Origin: Linum tenue
Taxonomy: Eukaryota > Streptophyta > Magnoliopsida > Malpighiales > Linaceae
Assembly: GCA_946122785.1 (NCBI GenBank)
Contig: CAMGYJ010000005.1
Coordinates: 65,732,200 to 65,796,199, forward strand
Reading direction: 5' to 3'
Length of the DNA stretch: 64,000 nucleotides
Positions 23,501 through 34,035 of the stretch are shown one piece after another. The translations under genes were made by a program, and so were the position numbers. Within the stretch, counting starts at the first letter, position 1, and each line of letters begins with the position of its first letter. The notes under the pieces are model-generated. The model was not told the DNA's origin, did not search any database, and was given only the letters and a program-made list of their open reading frames with translations.

Positions 23501-23601
23501 AAACAAGCACAACCTAGCATGAAATATGTCGAGGGACGATGAAATGCAAAGTCAAACTACCATGAAATGAGGGGCAAATGTGTACAATTTGACCCGAATC
23601 A
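20550..23601 (-). repeat. 5' LTR of the non-autonomous element, split by a hAT element
   Basis: Matches 15379-17065 except for the 1379-bp insertion and TSD at 21117-22511. It contains a perfect 10-bp stem hairpin, GTTCACGGTC with GACCGTGAAC, at 23340-23364. Confidence 0.85.
21125..22503. mobile_element. Non-autonomous hAT element, AACCGGTTA subterminal repeats
   Basis: 1379 bp with ends TAGCGGTGGTAAACGG and, inverted, TAGGGGTGGTAATAGG. TSD: CTCTTAGG (21117-21124) and CACTTAGG (22504-22511), one change. The other LTR copy supplies the empty site, CCTCTTAGTTTAAGG at about 15945, confirming insertion. Both ends are dense in AACCGGTTA-like repeats. The middle (about 21340-22330) has gene-like, partly GC-rich sequence with no transposase, including a C-run near 21340 and open frames with no recognised domain. 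Confidence 0.88.
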
Positions 23602-25090
23602 ACTCGCTCTACATGCTCCTTTCTTTGGGAACTTGTTCCTATGCTGTTTCCCCATCATACAAGTTCCACTTACTCCCAACTCTCCAGATATCTTGGGAAG
23701 ACCTTCCACGAGCTCCTTTCTGTGCCGTTGAACCAGACTAGTTGAGTTTAGATGCCCAAACCTACTTCGCCACATATGCAAGTGGCCTTCTTGATTTTTA
23801 TCAGTCTGCAGGCACTGCATGATGTCTTCTGGATGTTCACCTAGACGTTTTGATTGGAGTATGAACATTCTATTTGACTTCATGTTGGTTTGCAGCATCA
23901 ACCCATGCTTCTCATGATAAATCTTGCAAGTACCATTTCTGATGGTGAAGTCCAGGTTTTTCTCCTACAACTGACCTACACTCAGTAGGTTTGATTTCAA
24001 CCCTGGCATATAGAAAAAATGTTGGATGACTAGAGGAACTTGATCTACCACCATCTTAATGGCACCCTTTCCTTGAACTTCCATTCGACTGCCATTCCCT
24101 AGTTTCACATCACTCTTGAATATGTTGTTGAGCTTGATGAACCAACTCTTATCACGACACATGTGGTTACTGCAGCTAGAATCTAGAAACCACCATTCTT
24201 CCTTTTGTTTCTCCAGTTGATGAGAAACCATAAGTTCTTGACTTTCTGTAGATTTTTCATCCACTGAGCCATCAGGAGCACACCATCTCTTATCTCAGGA
24301 AAGGAGGAATTCCAATTGGAGTAATGAGCTTGAGTATTCCAGTCAGGGCATTCATTGTGAAAATGCCCCATTTTGTGGTACTTAAAATACTCCACATGAT
24401 CTTTATTCCTTATTCTACCTCCTCCCCTGCCTCTGCCTCCTCTTCCAAACCTACCACCTCGTCCTCTGCCTCCTCCAAACATTTGAAGTGCTTTGCAAAG
24501 CATTGAAAGAAAGTGTTGGTTATGTCCTTTGACTCCTCAATAGAACACACTATGTAGTTGAATTTCTCAGTAGGGTTTCTGAATACCTTTTCAACAATGA
24601 TGTGTCTGACATAGATTCCCCACTGTTCCTCATTGAGTTGGCGATGACCATCACTCTGTTGAAGTAATCAGTAACAGATTCTCCCTCCTTCATTTGCAGC
24701 AGCTCAAATTTCCTTCAAAGTGCTTGGAGATTGGACTTCTGCACTCTTTCATTGCCGTGGTAGCGAGTCTTCATGGATCCCACAGCTGCTTGGCAGTCCC
24801 CTTGCGGGTAATGGTTTTGAGGATGGCTTTGTCGATTGAACCAAAGAGATAGTTCTTTGCATTCAAATCCATCAGGCGAGTAACTTCTAGGGTTTTTGGT
24901 TGAACTGCATTCAGCTCTTCTCCTTCTCCAGGCTCCTGGAATCCTGTGTCCACAACAGCCCAGATTTCTTTGGACCTGAGCAAATTCTCCATGACCAGAC
25001 TCCAGTGGTCATAGTCCCCATCAAATTTGGGAATTCCGACCTGAGCAAAACTGTTATCACTCAAGTTTTGCTTCTTCTCTCACCAAAAAC
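23602..25090 (-). pseudogene. copia gag, protease and pre-integrase remains
   Basis: Minus strand from about 25090: gag core (GIPKFDGDYDHWSLVMENLL, 24771-25064), then a Gly/Arg-rich tract and a zinc knuckle at about 24370-24400 that reads YFKYHKMGHFHNEC. The first two knuckle cysteines have become tyrosines. Protease follows with WFLDSSCSNHMC (catalytic Asp kept, usual Gly changed) at 23965-24264. The GAG-pre-integrase block is at 23602-23901 (WRSRFGHLN, GKQHR). Frames shift and stop between blocks. The polyprotein resumes beyond the nested element at 15378. Confidence 0.88.
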
Positions 25091-25204
25091 AATAGCTTCC
25101 CTTGATCACTCGTGTTTCCCAGAACCCAAATCACTTTACTATTTCGCACACTATGCTCTAACACTCTCACAACACTCGGATTTGCTTGGTCATAGCCTGC
25201 GATT

Positions 25205-25216
25205 GCTCTGATACCC
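25205..25216 (-). other. copia primer-binding site, initiator-Met tRNA
   Basis: Minus strand GGGTATCAGAGC, three bases inside the 5' LTR, one mismatch from the canonical TGGTATCAGAGC. It fixes the minus orientation. Confidence 0.85.
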
Positions 25217-25219
25217 TTA

Positions 25220-25519
25220 TGATAGTGCAAATGAAAGCAAACTGACGAGCTTTCTTATTCTCAACCAAGGAGTTTAAATACAGGAGTGAGCACCATGAAG
25301 TTCAGCCACTCACTAACAGAAGGATCATAGATCCAGGACTCTAGCAACAACTAACAAACTCTTCTATCTTTCTGCTACTAACTCTAACTAAGCCAACTCT
25401 TACATATGGACTTGACTCACTCGGAAAACAAATAGCAGAGTCCAGAGATAAATAAACCATAAAGGCTACTTTCCAACGGATAGCTTATGAAGAGAAGAAC
25501 AACCCGCCTTTCTTCAACA
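25220..25519 (-). repeat. copia 5' LTR
   Basis: 300 bp, pairs with 12159-12451; a few indels separate the copies. Followed by the TSD AAGAT. Confidence 0.9.
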
Positions 25520-25536
25520 AAGATTGCAATTGGATG

Positions 25537-28147
25537 TCACCAATCATGTTTTAAGCATAGTAGGTAGGACCAGAGGGCAACAATTTCTAGTGTTTGTTTA
25601 AGGTGTTGACAGTGGTTTAAACACCTTGTTTGTGGCCAAAATGGGATTTGCACTTTATGGTCACCTCCATCTTCTATCCATGTAAGATAACCGGAAAGAA
25701 CACACTGCTTCTCCTTAGCTGGATGGTTGTTCTCAATCGTGAGCTTGAACTCAAGATTTTCCGGCACCACCTTCATGGACAGCCCTTCCAACGGCGTCAA
25801 ACTCGTTCGGTAAACTTTTTGTTCCTTTACCGATATTAGTAATATCACTGTCCTGGTAAACTCCAAGACCTCATGCGGGTGAGAACTGCTTATGTAGTTG
25901 ATGTTGAAGAGAGTGCAAGAAAGGATGGATAATTGAGGTCGAGAGTTGGGGCAGAGCAGAGGTCAGTTGACGATGATGGTGTGATGGCTCGAATTTGATT
26001 GGCGGTGAAATTCATTGTGCATAGCAAGTTGACATAATCGTTTACACTGGCGTCGTAGACTAGACCGAGGGTGTAATGCCTTGTTGGGGTTAACATGACC
26101 CACCCCGATGCCAAAAGCTGTGGATGTGCGCTCACTTTTGCCCGCATCTTTGATCGGCTGGTTGGAGAGATCGAGTGAATTCACTACCTTCATCATCACC
26201 GTTAGAATCGTAGCGGGGCTCCAGTCTGGGTGCGCCTTCTTGATGAGGGCTCCTACTCTGACGAGATGTGGGCACGACATTGAAGTCCCGGAGAAAAGTT
26301 TGAACTCAGTGTGTAAGGAATTTGGGCCGTCCTCCTTGGGCTTGATGTTGGAAGGCCAGGTCGTGAGGATCAGTGATCCGGGCCCAATTATGTCGGGCTT
26401 CAGGACGAACGAGCAACTGTTTGATGGGCCTCTGGAGATGTAACTTGTGAGCGTAGGCGCTGGTCTCGGGTCAAAGCTGGTGAGCCCAAATTCTAAACTC
26501 CCTTCCGCTTCCGGGTGGCTCCTCACTTAATTCTCCAAATTCTGCCCGTCCTTCGGGGTTATGAAAATTGTCGGTAGAGAAAATTGGATCAAGTCCTCGA
26601 GGAATGATTCGGTGACATTGGTTATGAATATGCCCCCAATGACGCATGAATTGTTGAGACTGAGAAGCTTATTGAACCCTTGAAAAATCTGTAGGAAAAA
26701 TTGGATTACTTTTTAACCTTCACAGAATTCACTATTGCTCAAACACTCTCTTCTTTCTTTCTTCTTATTTGTTTTGCTTAGTTTTTTCTTGGGATGAAAA
26801 ATACATACACAAATCATGGCTATTTATACCCAAGTTCCAACACTAAATTGTGGCCTAAACTTTATCACACTTAACTACCACTCCACATCTACTTAGCCCC
26901 ACAAATATCTAACCATTTGTGGTTCTTTTTTCTTCTTTTATTAATCCAGAACTACCTTCATTAATACAATCTTGAGACAATTACATACACTTCACAACTA
27001 TAGTTACTTTTGATATTTTAGCTAAACATTTTTTTTATTAAACTTTATTTTCTTTCACGCATGATCTTGCCTTTGATTACTTCTCGAGTCGTGCACCCAT
27101 GAAGACGATCGGAGCTTCGCCAGTGCAGTGATTTCCAGGGTACAAAGAAGACCAGGATATCGAGAATCCCTTTTAAAATTTGAGCCGCTCCCGTAATCGA
27201 TGCTCAATCGTATCAACGACGACGGTGAGAACCCACGGGATCCCGTTGTGGAGGGCCCTAGAGAGCGTGCCCACAATCCCGGCTGACGTGGGGATGAAGA
27301 CGTTCCTCTGTACTGTCTTGAATGTCGCTAGGGCGATTGAGTCTTCGTGCAACGAGATGTTATAAAATCCGAACGCCATTGAAAGAACGTCCACACCATC
27401 GACAATTGCTCGGTCGATCGCAGTGATTGCGTCGCAGGGGAAGAGTAGTCACCGAACAATGCCTTTTAAACGGTGACGTGTGCTTTAGGAGTTGTCCCCT
27501 TTGTCATTGACCTGGCATAGCCGAAGTACGAGGTGCGGTCCATGAAGTTTTCTACTGCAGCGTTGGAGGTGTGGGTCCTGTGTCGCTGCAGACCATAGTC
27601 ATGTTGGTTGCAATCAGGGACTTGTTGAACACATGTGCTCCAATCAGCTTGATGGTTCAAAGCAGTTGTTGATGAAGTGGAAATCCCTTTTCCATCTCGC
27701 CAGGCATGGACTCATCTTGTGGTCTTTGTAGCTCTCACACTCCAGGTAGGCACCCAAGACGACCACCCCGACGATCATTCCATCGCCATTGTTGGACGCC
27801 TCCCAAGCTGGAGAGGAAACACGAGGCCCAGGAAATTGGCCAAGTGCGTCGTGTCGTATTTAACTAGTGAGTTCTGAATGGAGTGGAGGAAGCCCAGAGA
27901 AGTCTTCAATGATTGGAGCTCGGAATCAGGGAGAGAAGCACACAATCCGTCGAGGACATTGGAGTATGTTTAGATTAGCTTGGAAGTCGCGGATTTTGCT
28001 TGCGATCAGCGACAGGGAAGCCAAATGCCATTGGTGTGGGGATCGAAAGGCTTTTGGCATGGCACTCGAGTCCATGGGAACAACATGTTGCTGCTCTATT
28101 TGGACAAGTGCAAAAAGAAAGGCGGTGATGATGCTAACAGTTGCCAT
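25537..28147 (-). pseudogene. SBT-type subtilisin-like serine protease, pseudogene
   Basis: Minus strand in domain order. Signal peptide at 28147 (MATVSIITAFLFALVQ). Inhibitor-I9 propeptide pieces (VPMDSSAMPKAF) to about 27870. A decayed catalytic Asp region (GVVVLGTYLECES, where families read GVIDTG). The His motif as RTHTSNAA near 27570. The S8 core at 27173-27394 (DVLSMAFGFYNI and SAGIVGT, where the oxyanion Asn is Ile). The Ser motif SGTSMSCPH intact near 26270. The C-terminal Fn3-like region at 25537-26147. Plant SBTs are secreted proteases of about 750 residues. Frameshifts, lost active-site residues and an LTR-like insertion at 26690-27056 make it inactive. Confidence 0.85.
26690..27056 (-). 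mobile_element. Solo-LTR-like insertion in the subtilase relic
   Basis: Subtilase coding similarity stops near 27057 (after KGKIM) and resumes near 26690 (FNKLLSLNNSCVIGGIFIT). The block between is non-coding. Read on minus it begins TGAAAGAAAA, carries a TATAAATAG box near 26825 and ends CCTACA, like a small LTR. The flanks do not show a matching TSD, so an intron plus decay remains possible. Confidence 0.45.
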
Positions 28148-28226
28148 CTATGATAAGATGAATCTTTATCCAAATGTATTGAGTGCTTCATGCATAGAAT
28201 TCACAATTTGCATCAAATACAACCAT

Positions 28227-28466
28227 TTGAAAAGAATTGGTTATATAACCAATTATGTATACTAGTAAAATGGCGTGTGTTTAGCGTCAAGATGACTTTG
28301 GTAACAATCTTAAATATACCAGTTGAAAAGAATTGGTTATATAACCTATTTATTCAATACCAAGCTCACTTCATGTATGATTTTGGTAACAATCTTAAAT
28401 ATACCAGTTGAAAAGAATTGGTTATATAACCTATTTATTCAATACCAAGCTCATTTCATGTTGGAT
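28227..28466. repeat. 85-bp tandem repeat
   Basis: TTGGTAACAATCTTAAATAT and GAATTGGTTATATAACC recur at a strict 85-bp step (28323 and 28408 for TTGAAAAG), with an older copy of the second motif at 28227. The two full units are nearly identical, so the duplication is recent. It lies just upstream of the subtilase relic. Confidence 0.8.
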
Positions 28467-28672
28467 TGCAACATGACCAAACTACATACTTATCAGAATA
28501 TGATGGAAACTCTAGTTGGAGTAACAATAGAAAGTATATTTTTTTAGATGGATGTTCATGTCATTGGAATGGTTGTTCATTAGTGCCATACTAGAGAAGC
28601 AAGAGTTCAAGAGTAAATGAGAGAATTCTTATTTATGATTTATTTACTTTTGGCAAAACTTTATTTACAGAA

Positions 28673-29014
28673 CTAGTAACATTCACATAGAGAATTCTTA
28701 ATACATTGTTCCGCGGTAGCTCCCCCAAATGTATCAGCACATTTGAAAATAGAATTCTCAAGTACACACACCGATCCAGCAGGTGTAGTTTTTTTTTCAA
28801 AGTCAAGTGTTATATATTCAGTCATATAGAGGAAATAAGAAAAGCGCGGGAGTCGACCACGATGAGAGGGGGTCTTTTGTGCCACATGATGGGAAACCCT
28901 ATTGAGTCGACGAGGAACAAAACAGTAAGAAACCCAACTAAAGAGAGAAGCCAAGCTCCAAGCATCCTCCAACATAGCTCCATCTAGATCATGAGCCAAG
29001 TTACCGTCCACCAT
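28673..29014 (-). pseudogene. LINE RNase H fragment
   Basis: The minus-strand frame shows the distal part of an RVT_3 type RNase H (DAWSLASLFSWVSYCFVPRR followed by LNRVSHHVAQKT), the usual end of plant LINE pol. The start codon seen is not meaningful because the element is 5'-truncated. No poly-A tail or TSD could be fixed. Confidence 0.6.
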
Positions 29015-30079
29015 CCATCAAATGAATTGTTGAGAATCCCCATGAAAATTGACAGAAAGAAAAGAATGTGTTATGTATCAGTGTATGACAAACTTGTCAT
29101 TACAAATGGAACGCATATTCCATCATAATACTTTCAGAAGGCAAAAAGAACTTTACATGCCAGCTATCGCTTGGAAGCCTACGAAGCCAATACTACCCTT
29201 TTGGCCACGCTTAACCACGCCATCAAACCATACAATTATTGTGTCTGAGGAAGTCTCTCCGATAACCGGATCTTTGCTGCAGGGGTAGCAGGATGCTGAA
29301 TTGATCAATTGCCCCTACTGTAGGACAACTAAACTCCAATGAATGGAGTTAAACAAGCCAATAAGGCTTAGGCGGATACTCCGAATCCAAAGCTAACAAT
29401 CTCAGTAATAACATTTATTTAAACTATAATTAGAAAAAATTAATAAACTAAAACGGAGGACATTGAAAGAACCAACATTATCAATTTTAGGAAAATGAGC
29501 GGATACTTTTGAACTAGTTAGAGGCCATTAAAAGAAATTTTAGTATACTTAAAGGCCAATAAAAAGGTTGGAAAATTGAACACGAAATAAATTAATTGTA
29601 AAAGCTCCAAATAGTTAAGGAAGGTAAAATTAAAAGAGTTTAAATTTTAATTGAAAACTAAAAAAGAGAATGATATTAATAATAAATTAGAAAGGAGATT
29701 GAAAGACTTATCTAAAGGTGTCGGTTGGAATTTTCCTCTGGAACCGTAAAAAAACGTTTGGCAGAACGTCCGTTGAGGCAGTAAGGAAGCCGCGGTTTTC
29801 CTTGAACGGTCGTCGCACACCGACCGGGGAAGAAGACGAACCACCGCTGGCTTGAGAGGAAGACGACGAATCGCCAACCACCGTTGGGGGATTGGACGAC
29901 TAACTATCCCCAGACGACAACGTTGTAGGCTTCAAAAGGCAATCCACTACCAGATTGAAAATGTCCCCGGTGACACAAGTGAGGAGGAAGCCCAGAGCTT
30001 TTCGTTTGATCCAGCACCAGCAGGTATAGTTCCTACCACGCAAAACTTTAGGTTAGAGTTATTGATATTTATAAATATA
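29015..30079. other. intergenic, nothing recognised
   Basis: Mixed AT-rich sequence with a GC-rich patch at about 29750-29930 (CGACGAATCGCC, CCGTTGGGG). Short frames only, with no domain. Confidence 0.5.
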
Positions 30080-30115
30080 CTAGCGTGGGCCCCGGCCAGA
30101 TGGCCGGAGGAAAGT
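30080..30115 (-). mobile_element. Helitron-like 3' terminus
   Basis: Minus strand: a hairpin CCGGCCATCTGGCCGG, then GGCCCACG, then CTAG followed by T (plus coordinate of CTAG 30080-30083). A short GC hairpin 8-12 nt before CTRR with insertion before T is the Helitron 3' signature. The 5' TC end, which would lie at higher coordinates, was not found. Confidence 0.45.
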
Positions 30116-31200
30116 GAGATATGAAATTTGATAATGTAATGGAGTGTATAGCTTATTGTTGTATAGTTTTTTTTAGGAATCACGTGATAAAAATAGTGAA
30201 TTTGAGCAGGAAAGAGACATGAATGATGCAATGAATAAAAAATCAGCCTTATGAACCAAAATCAAGTACATGTTACCTTGTGAAACAATATTGTTTCTGG
30301 TAATATGATGAGGTGGAGTAAGTTTTATAGAAACCGAATTCCAGAAAATCGAATAAAAAGTCGCCTATCCCGTTGGTTTTCGAGAAATGAGCATCTCACA
30401 ATCGTTGTTAGCTTTTACTGGCCCGTTGGCCGATTAATTTGCTTTATAAAACTTTCATCTTGTCGTCATTGTGTTTTTTGGTTTTTGTCAGGCCATGATA
30501 AAATCTAAAGAAATCAAGAACGAGCAACACGATTTGGGATAGGAACCACCGTTTCTGTATCCTTAGAAAATGGTGGTAAACACAGACTCACCTGTCAAAC
30601 TGGTTTGGATTGATACTTTTATCGTGTATCAGGGAACCATGTGATTATAAATTAGACTTGATGAAAACGAGCCAAAACTTGAAATTCAGCCTGTTTGACC
30701 GACCCATGCCAAACTCTAATTATTCTTTACTTTTAAATTTCTATTTGAAAATAAAAAATAGCGAAAGAAAAGAGATGACTGCAATTCACCATTTGCACAT
30801 CACTAATTCGGGAATAAAACCATAGAAATCCGAAAGGAAACTGAAAATGTTTAGGATCGTTTTAATGTTAAAAATAACCAAATAGATCTTTCTGTTTAGT
30901 TTTTACTAACAAATACCAAACGATCACCTATAAAATACACTATAATTTAATCATTATGATAAAAATTGGACTAATTGGGTTGGTCGAGGTTGAACCATTG
31001 AATAACTTTAAAATACATTATATTTTAGCCACTAAGATATAAAATAATAGCATAATATATATTATGCTAGAGAAAATAGCTTGTTTTAGAATGACAAACT
31101 CATGATGTTCATTTGTTTTACTTGATGGCCAAATCTCATGTAGGTCACGCCCATTCAACTTTTTTATTTTATGGTTAGCGGTTAGCCCATTAGAATCCAT
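30116..31200. other. intergenic or Helitron body, nothing recognised
   Basis: AT-rich, no domain. Part of this may be the body of a non-autonomous Helitron ending at 30080. Confidence 0.4.
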
Positions 31201-31441
31201 TTTTTTTTTTTACCAATAGATCACTTGTATTACCAAGGCAAACAACTAGAAAATTTTACAATTCAAGAGCAAACCAATGAAAAAAATCAAAAGTATCTAC
31301 AACTGCAGGCAACAAAGAAAGGGTCTTCCTAGCCACCTCATGGGCCACCCGATTGTTACTCCTGCCAATAAAAGCCACCTCGAAACGCAGGTAAAGGTGC
31401 CGAAGCTTCCTAATTTCTTCAAGAATCCGACCTCCCTGCAT
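31201..31441 (-). mobile_element. 5'-truncated LINE 3' end (RNase H tail and poly-A)
   Basis: Minus strand: RNase H tail (EVAFIGRSNNRVAHEVARKT) followed by a stop, a short 3' UTR and an 11-base A-run (T-run at 31201-31211 on plus). Only about 240 bp survive. CATTAG occurs near both flanks, but not in a position that makes a proper TSD. Confidence 0.7.
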
Positions 31442-33007
31442 TAGTTTATTGTTAAATTTTTTCTTTTTAGCAATAAAAAGGAGTATTGTTTTTGCCTTTT
31501 CATATATATTTTACATCCATGGAGAAATAAAAGGGATTAAAGAAAAAATTGACACTCCTGGACCCGTTTAAATCCGCATGTGTACGGTAAGTTGGCCCGT
31601 TCCACAGAGGAAAGAGAAAAAAATTGACACTCCCTATTCTACCATTCCTACAAACGCTCATGAAACAGAGAATTTGTAATGGGGGAAGGGTTTTTTTCCT
31701 CCTCGCTATTATATGTTTTTCATTTAAAAAGATACAACAAATGTACTTAGTGTGATTGGTTATGATCATTGCTTTTTTTTTAACTGGTCATGGTTAGAAT
31801 CCCAGTATGTGTGTTTTTAATGAATAAAAAAAAGTAATTGTGAAGACCAAAATGTCATTCTTACTTTCACTATCGTTGTAGAAAATTTGAAATGGAGCAA
31901 TAATTTTCCCACTCCTGCTATTGTATATTGTGTAGATGACATTAGCTTAAAAAATAAAAATAAAAATGCCCAACCATAAAAATGTTATAAATACACCAAA
32001 GCAAACACTAAAAGCTATGTGAAATGCTTCTTCTTATTAACTAGTAACATAGTCAAATACGAAATGCAACAATAGGTGAATGGCTATTGGCTCATTCCTA
32101 CAAAAGGCTTCAATGCACACAACTTATAATTATGATAATATATCTCGTTATCGTCCCAAACCTTTTCATGGTCATGGTCATCATGCAATATCAATCCAAG
32201 CAAATGAATATACATATTAATTTCATCAAATTCTGCTCATTTAGTACCCAACTCAATTAGATTGGTTAAGTAAATACTGATAGAGTTAGCCATAATTATC
32301 ATCCGGTTGACCTTGCACGGAAACCATTGATAATCTGTACAAACATATATGTCCTTGTCCTCTTGGAGTGTGCTTCGTCGGAAGGAAGATGAGGGCTGTT
32401 AAGTTTTGGGGAATGTTTTGTCCTTGTGGGTTTGACTCACGATGGGTATGTGGCTCGCTATATATCATCATGTATATCAAAGCTTCAATTTCTATCGTGC
32501 AACCACACAAATTAAATGGACGTTTGGATTGGATAATATCTAACGGAATATAGCGTGATTCGATTCTTAGTTCCATTAACTATATAATTAAATACAGAAG
32601 AAAATGATATGACATACCTCAATTCTAATGGACAAAGAAATTGGTATTAATGATACTTAAGTGATCATTATTCTCTTCAGTGTAACGACTTTGATCTAGT
32701 GGTGTCGGCGCTGATATAGAATTGAAAACTAAAGATCTCAAGACTCAAGTTTAAATCTCTTATACTTGCACCTACTTATCAAAATTAAACTATATCACCC
32801 ATACGAGGAAAATCATCATTCTCTTATTCAACATATATAAGTTTAACAACCCAATTATCCTTAGGAGAAACATAAATAGCCAGCTTATTGAGAAACACCA
32901 AAACCACACATCTGACTGAAGTTTATTCTTTCACACACACACACGATAAAACTGACAACACCAACTTCCATGAGAGGAAAACTAAAAAAGATTGCAAATC
33001 AAACAGC
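31442..33007. other. intergenic, nothing firm
   Basis: AT-rich. At about 32697-32760 a faint tRNA-like pair (TGATCTAGTGG and GTTTAAATCTC) may be an old SINE. The rest is without recognised features up to the stop of the subtilase-like ORF at 33008. Confidence 0.4.
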
Positions 33008-33952
33008 TCAAGCAGCCGCAGGCGCTATTACAATCGGGCTCGTTACTTTATGTGTCCCATGCATCTCATTCCATCTGACCCAACCTCGCGAAACTCTTCC
33101 CTTCTTGTCTTTCACATACTTCACGGTCAACGTGTAGTTCATCCTCTCATACTTCTTGACAAAAACCAGAGTCTTTGGATGAACAGTAACAGAACTCCCC
33201 CTTGGTGCGACCACATCAACCTTGTACACTCCGCCACCTTCTACAACGTTTCTCACCGTCCTTCGAAACCTCCGAACAACAACCCGTGGCGATGTCTTCT
33301 TGTTGTCGTACAACACGACGAACGATGGATAGTTACAGTAAAGAGAACTTCTTTTTGAACAATTGTCATGACGAATCAATTCAAATTCAGTGATGTTCGA
33401 ATTTTGATATTTAGTATAATTCAAAGAACAAAGAGAACCCACATGACCTTTCGGACTGGTGTCGTAAACCAAACCAGGATTCATAGCTCGGTGCAGATTG
33501 ACAACTGCCAGAGCTCGACCCTCGTCGTCGTGGTAGATGCCGGTGGCAGTTGTCACTATAGCAGATTTTATGGCCATGGGACTCCATTTTGGGTGGACAT
33601 TTTTCAGCATAGCAATGATTTTGAAAACTTGAGGACAAGCCGCTTTGGTTGGGTTTTCATTAGATGGGCTTCGTGATCCATGGGCCGTGCCGTTGTGATC
33701 CACGGAAGCCATCCCGTTATGCCTCAGCGGATGGCGGCTGTCTAAAGATCCGAAACGGTGGTCGTCGAGAGTCAATGCGGGCCGGTAGTGAGGACCAAAG
33801 TGCAACTCGTCCATGTGAATTATGCAGCTTGCTCTCTCTAATGATCCACTGATGTTGCTGCCGTGGGACGGATGTGGGAGAAGACACGTTGCGGCTACGA
33901 AGAGGCAAAGAAGAACAGTAGAAGGGATTTGAAGGAAGCTGTTGGTCGCCAT
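33008..33952 (-). CDS. Catalytically dead, internally deleted subtilase-like protein
   Basis: An uninterrupted 314-codon frame. Residues 1-31 form a signal peptide (MATNSFLQIPSTVLLCLFVA). A remnant of the I9 propeptide follows (CIIHMDELHF). The sequence then jumps to the end of the S8 domain: CPQVFKIIAMLKNVHPKWSP corresponds to the helix after the catalytic Ser, but GTSMS reads TKAA, so the Ser is absent. Asp and His regions are missing. The rest is the normal C-terminal part, including NPGLVYDTSP and a full Fn3-like domain ending in SPIVIAPAAA. Typical SBTs are about 750 residues. A TATA-like box lies about 60 bp upstream. It cannot be a protease. It could be a secreted Fn3-type protein or a pseudogene that still happens to be open. 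Confidence 0.55.
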   Translation of the reverse strand: MATNSFLQIPSTVLLCLFVAATCLLPHPSHGSNISGSLERASCIIHMDELHFGPHYRPALTLDDHRFGSLDSRHPLRHNGMASVDHNGTAHGSRSPSNENPTKAACPQVFKIIAMLKNVHPKWSPMAIKSAIVTTATGIYHDDEGRALAVVNLHRAMNPGLVYDTSPKGHVGSLCSLNYTKYQNSNITEFELIRHDNCSKRSSLYCNYPSFVVLYDNKKTSPRVVVRRFRRTVRNVVEGGGVYKVDVVAPRGSSVTVHPKTLVFVKKYERMNYTLTVKYVKDKKGRVSRGWVRWNEMHGTHKVTSPIVIAPAAA

Positions 33953-34011
33953 TGTAGGATTTTTGGGCTCTTTTTTGGGGGTGAAATGAGGCCTAGAGAG
34001 GTTTTCGTAGA

Positions 34012-34020
34012 CATTTATAG
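34012..34020 (-). promoter_or_regulatory. TATA-like box of the subtilase-like ORF
   Basis: Minus strand CTATAAATG about 60 bp before the ATG at 33952, with CCAATC some 15 bp further upstream (34030-34035). Position and sequence fit a plant core promoter; no transcript data. Confidence 0.45.
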
Positions 34021-34035
34021 GGAACGAAAAGATTG

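Larger units (their letters stand above)
15379..23601 (-). mobile_element. Non-autonomous gypsy-type (Athila-related) LTR element
   Basis: LTRs 15379-17065 and 20550-23601 (the latter about 1.67 kb after subtracting the nested hAT) share start, order of blocks and end. Flanks ACTGG and ACTCG are a probable 5-bp duplication with one change. On the minus strand a tRNA-Asp type PBS (TGGCGCCGTTTTCGGGG) follows the 5' LTR, and a purine tract (GTGTGGGGGAG) precedes the 3' LTR. The 3.5-kb interior has no protease, RT or integrase. Sequence at about 18330-18800 matches the non-coding part of the Athila element at about 40530-41090, so that lineage probably supplied the enzymes. It sits between the pre-integrase and integrase domains of the copia element. 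Confidence 0.82.
12159..25519 (-). mobile_element. Ty1/copia LTR retrotransposon, disrupted by nested insertions
   Basis: Two LTRs (12159-12451 and 25220-25519) both run from TGATAGTGCAA to TTCAACA and are flanked by a perfect AAGAT duplication (12154-12158 and 25520-25524). The minus strand carries PBS, gag, protease, pre-integrase, integrase, RT and RNase H in copia order. The body is interrupted by a MITE at 14397-14742 and by a gypsy-type element at 15379-23601, which itself holds a hAT element. Without insertions the copia element would be near 4.8 kb, a normal length. Many stops and frameshifts show it is dead. Confidence 0.9.

Noticed and set aside
31741..31805. tRNA-like pair near GGTTAGAATCCC
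   Set aside because: The A box is poor and no tRNA fold is visible.
32697..32765. SINE with A and B boxes
   Set aside because: Both boxes deviate from consensus and there is no tail or TSD. Kept only as a note in the gap entry.
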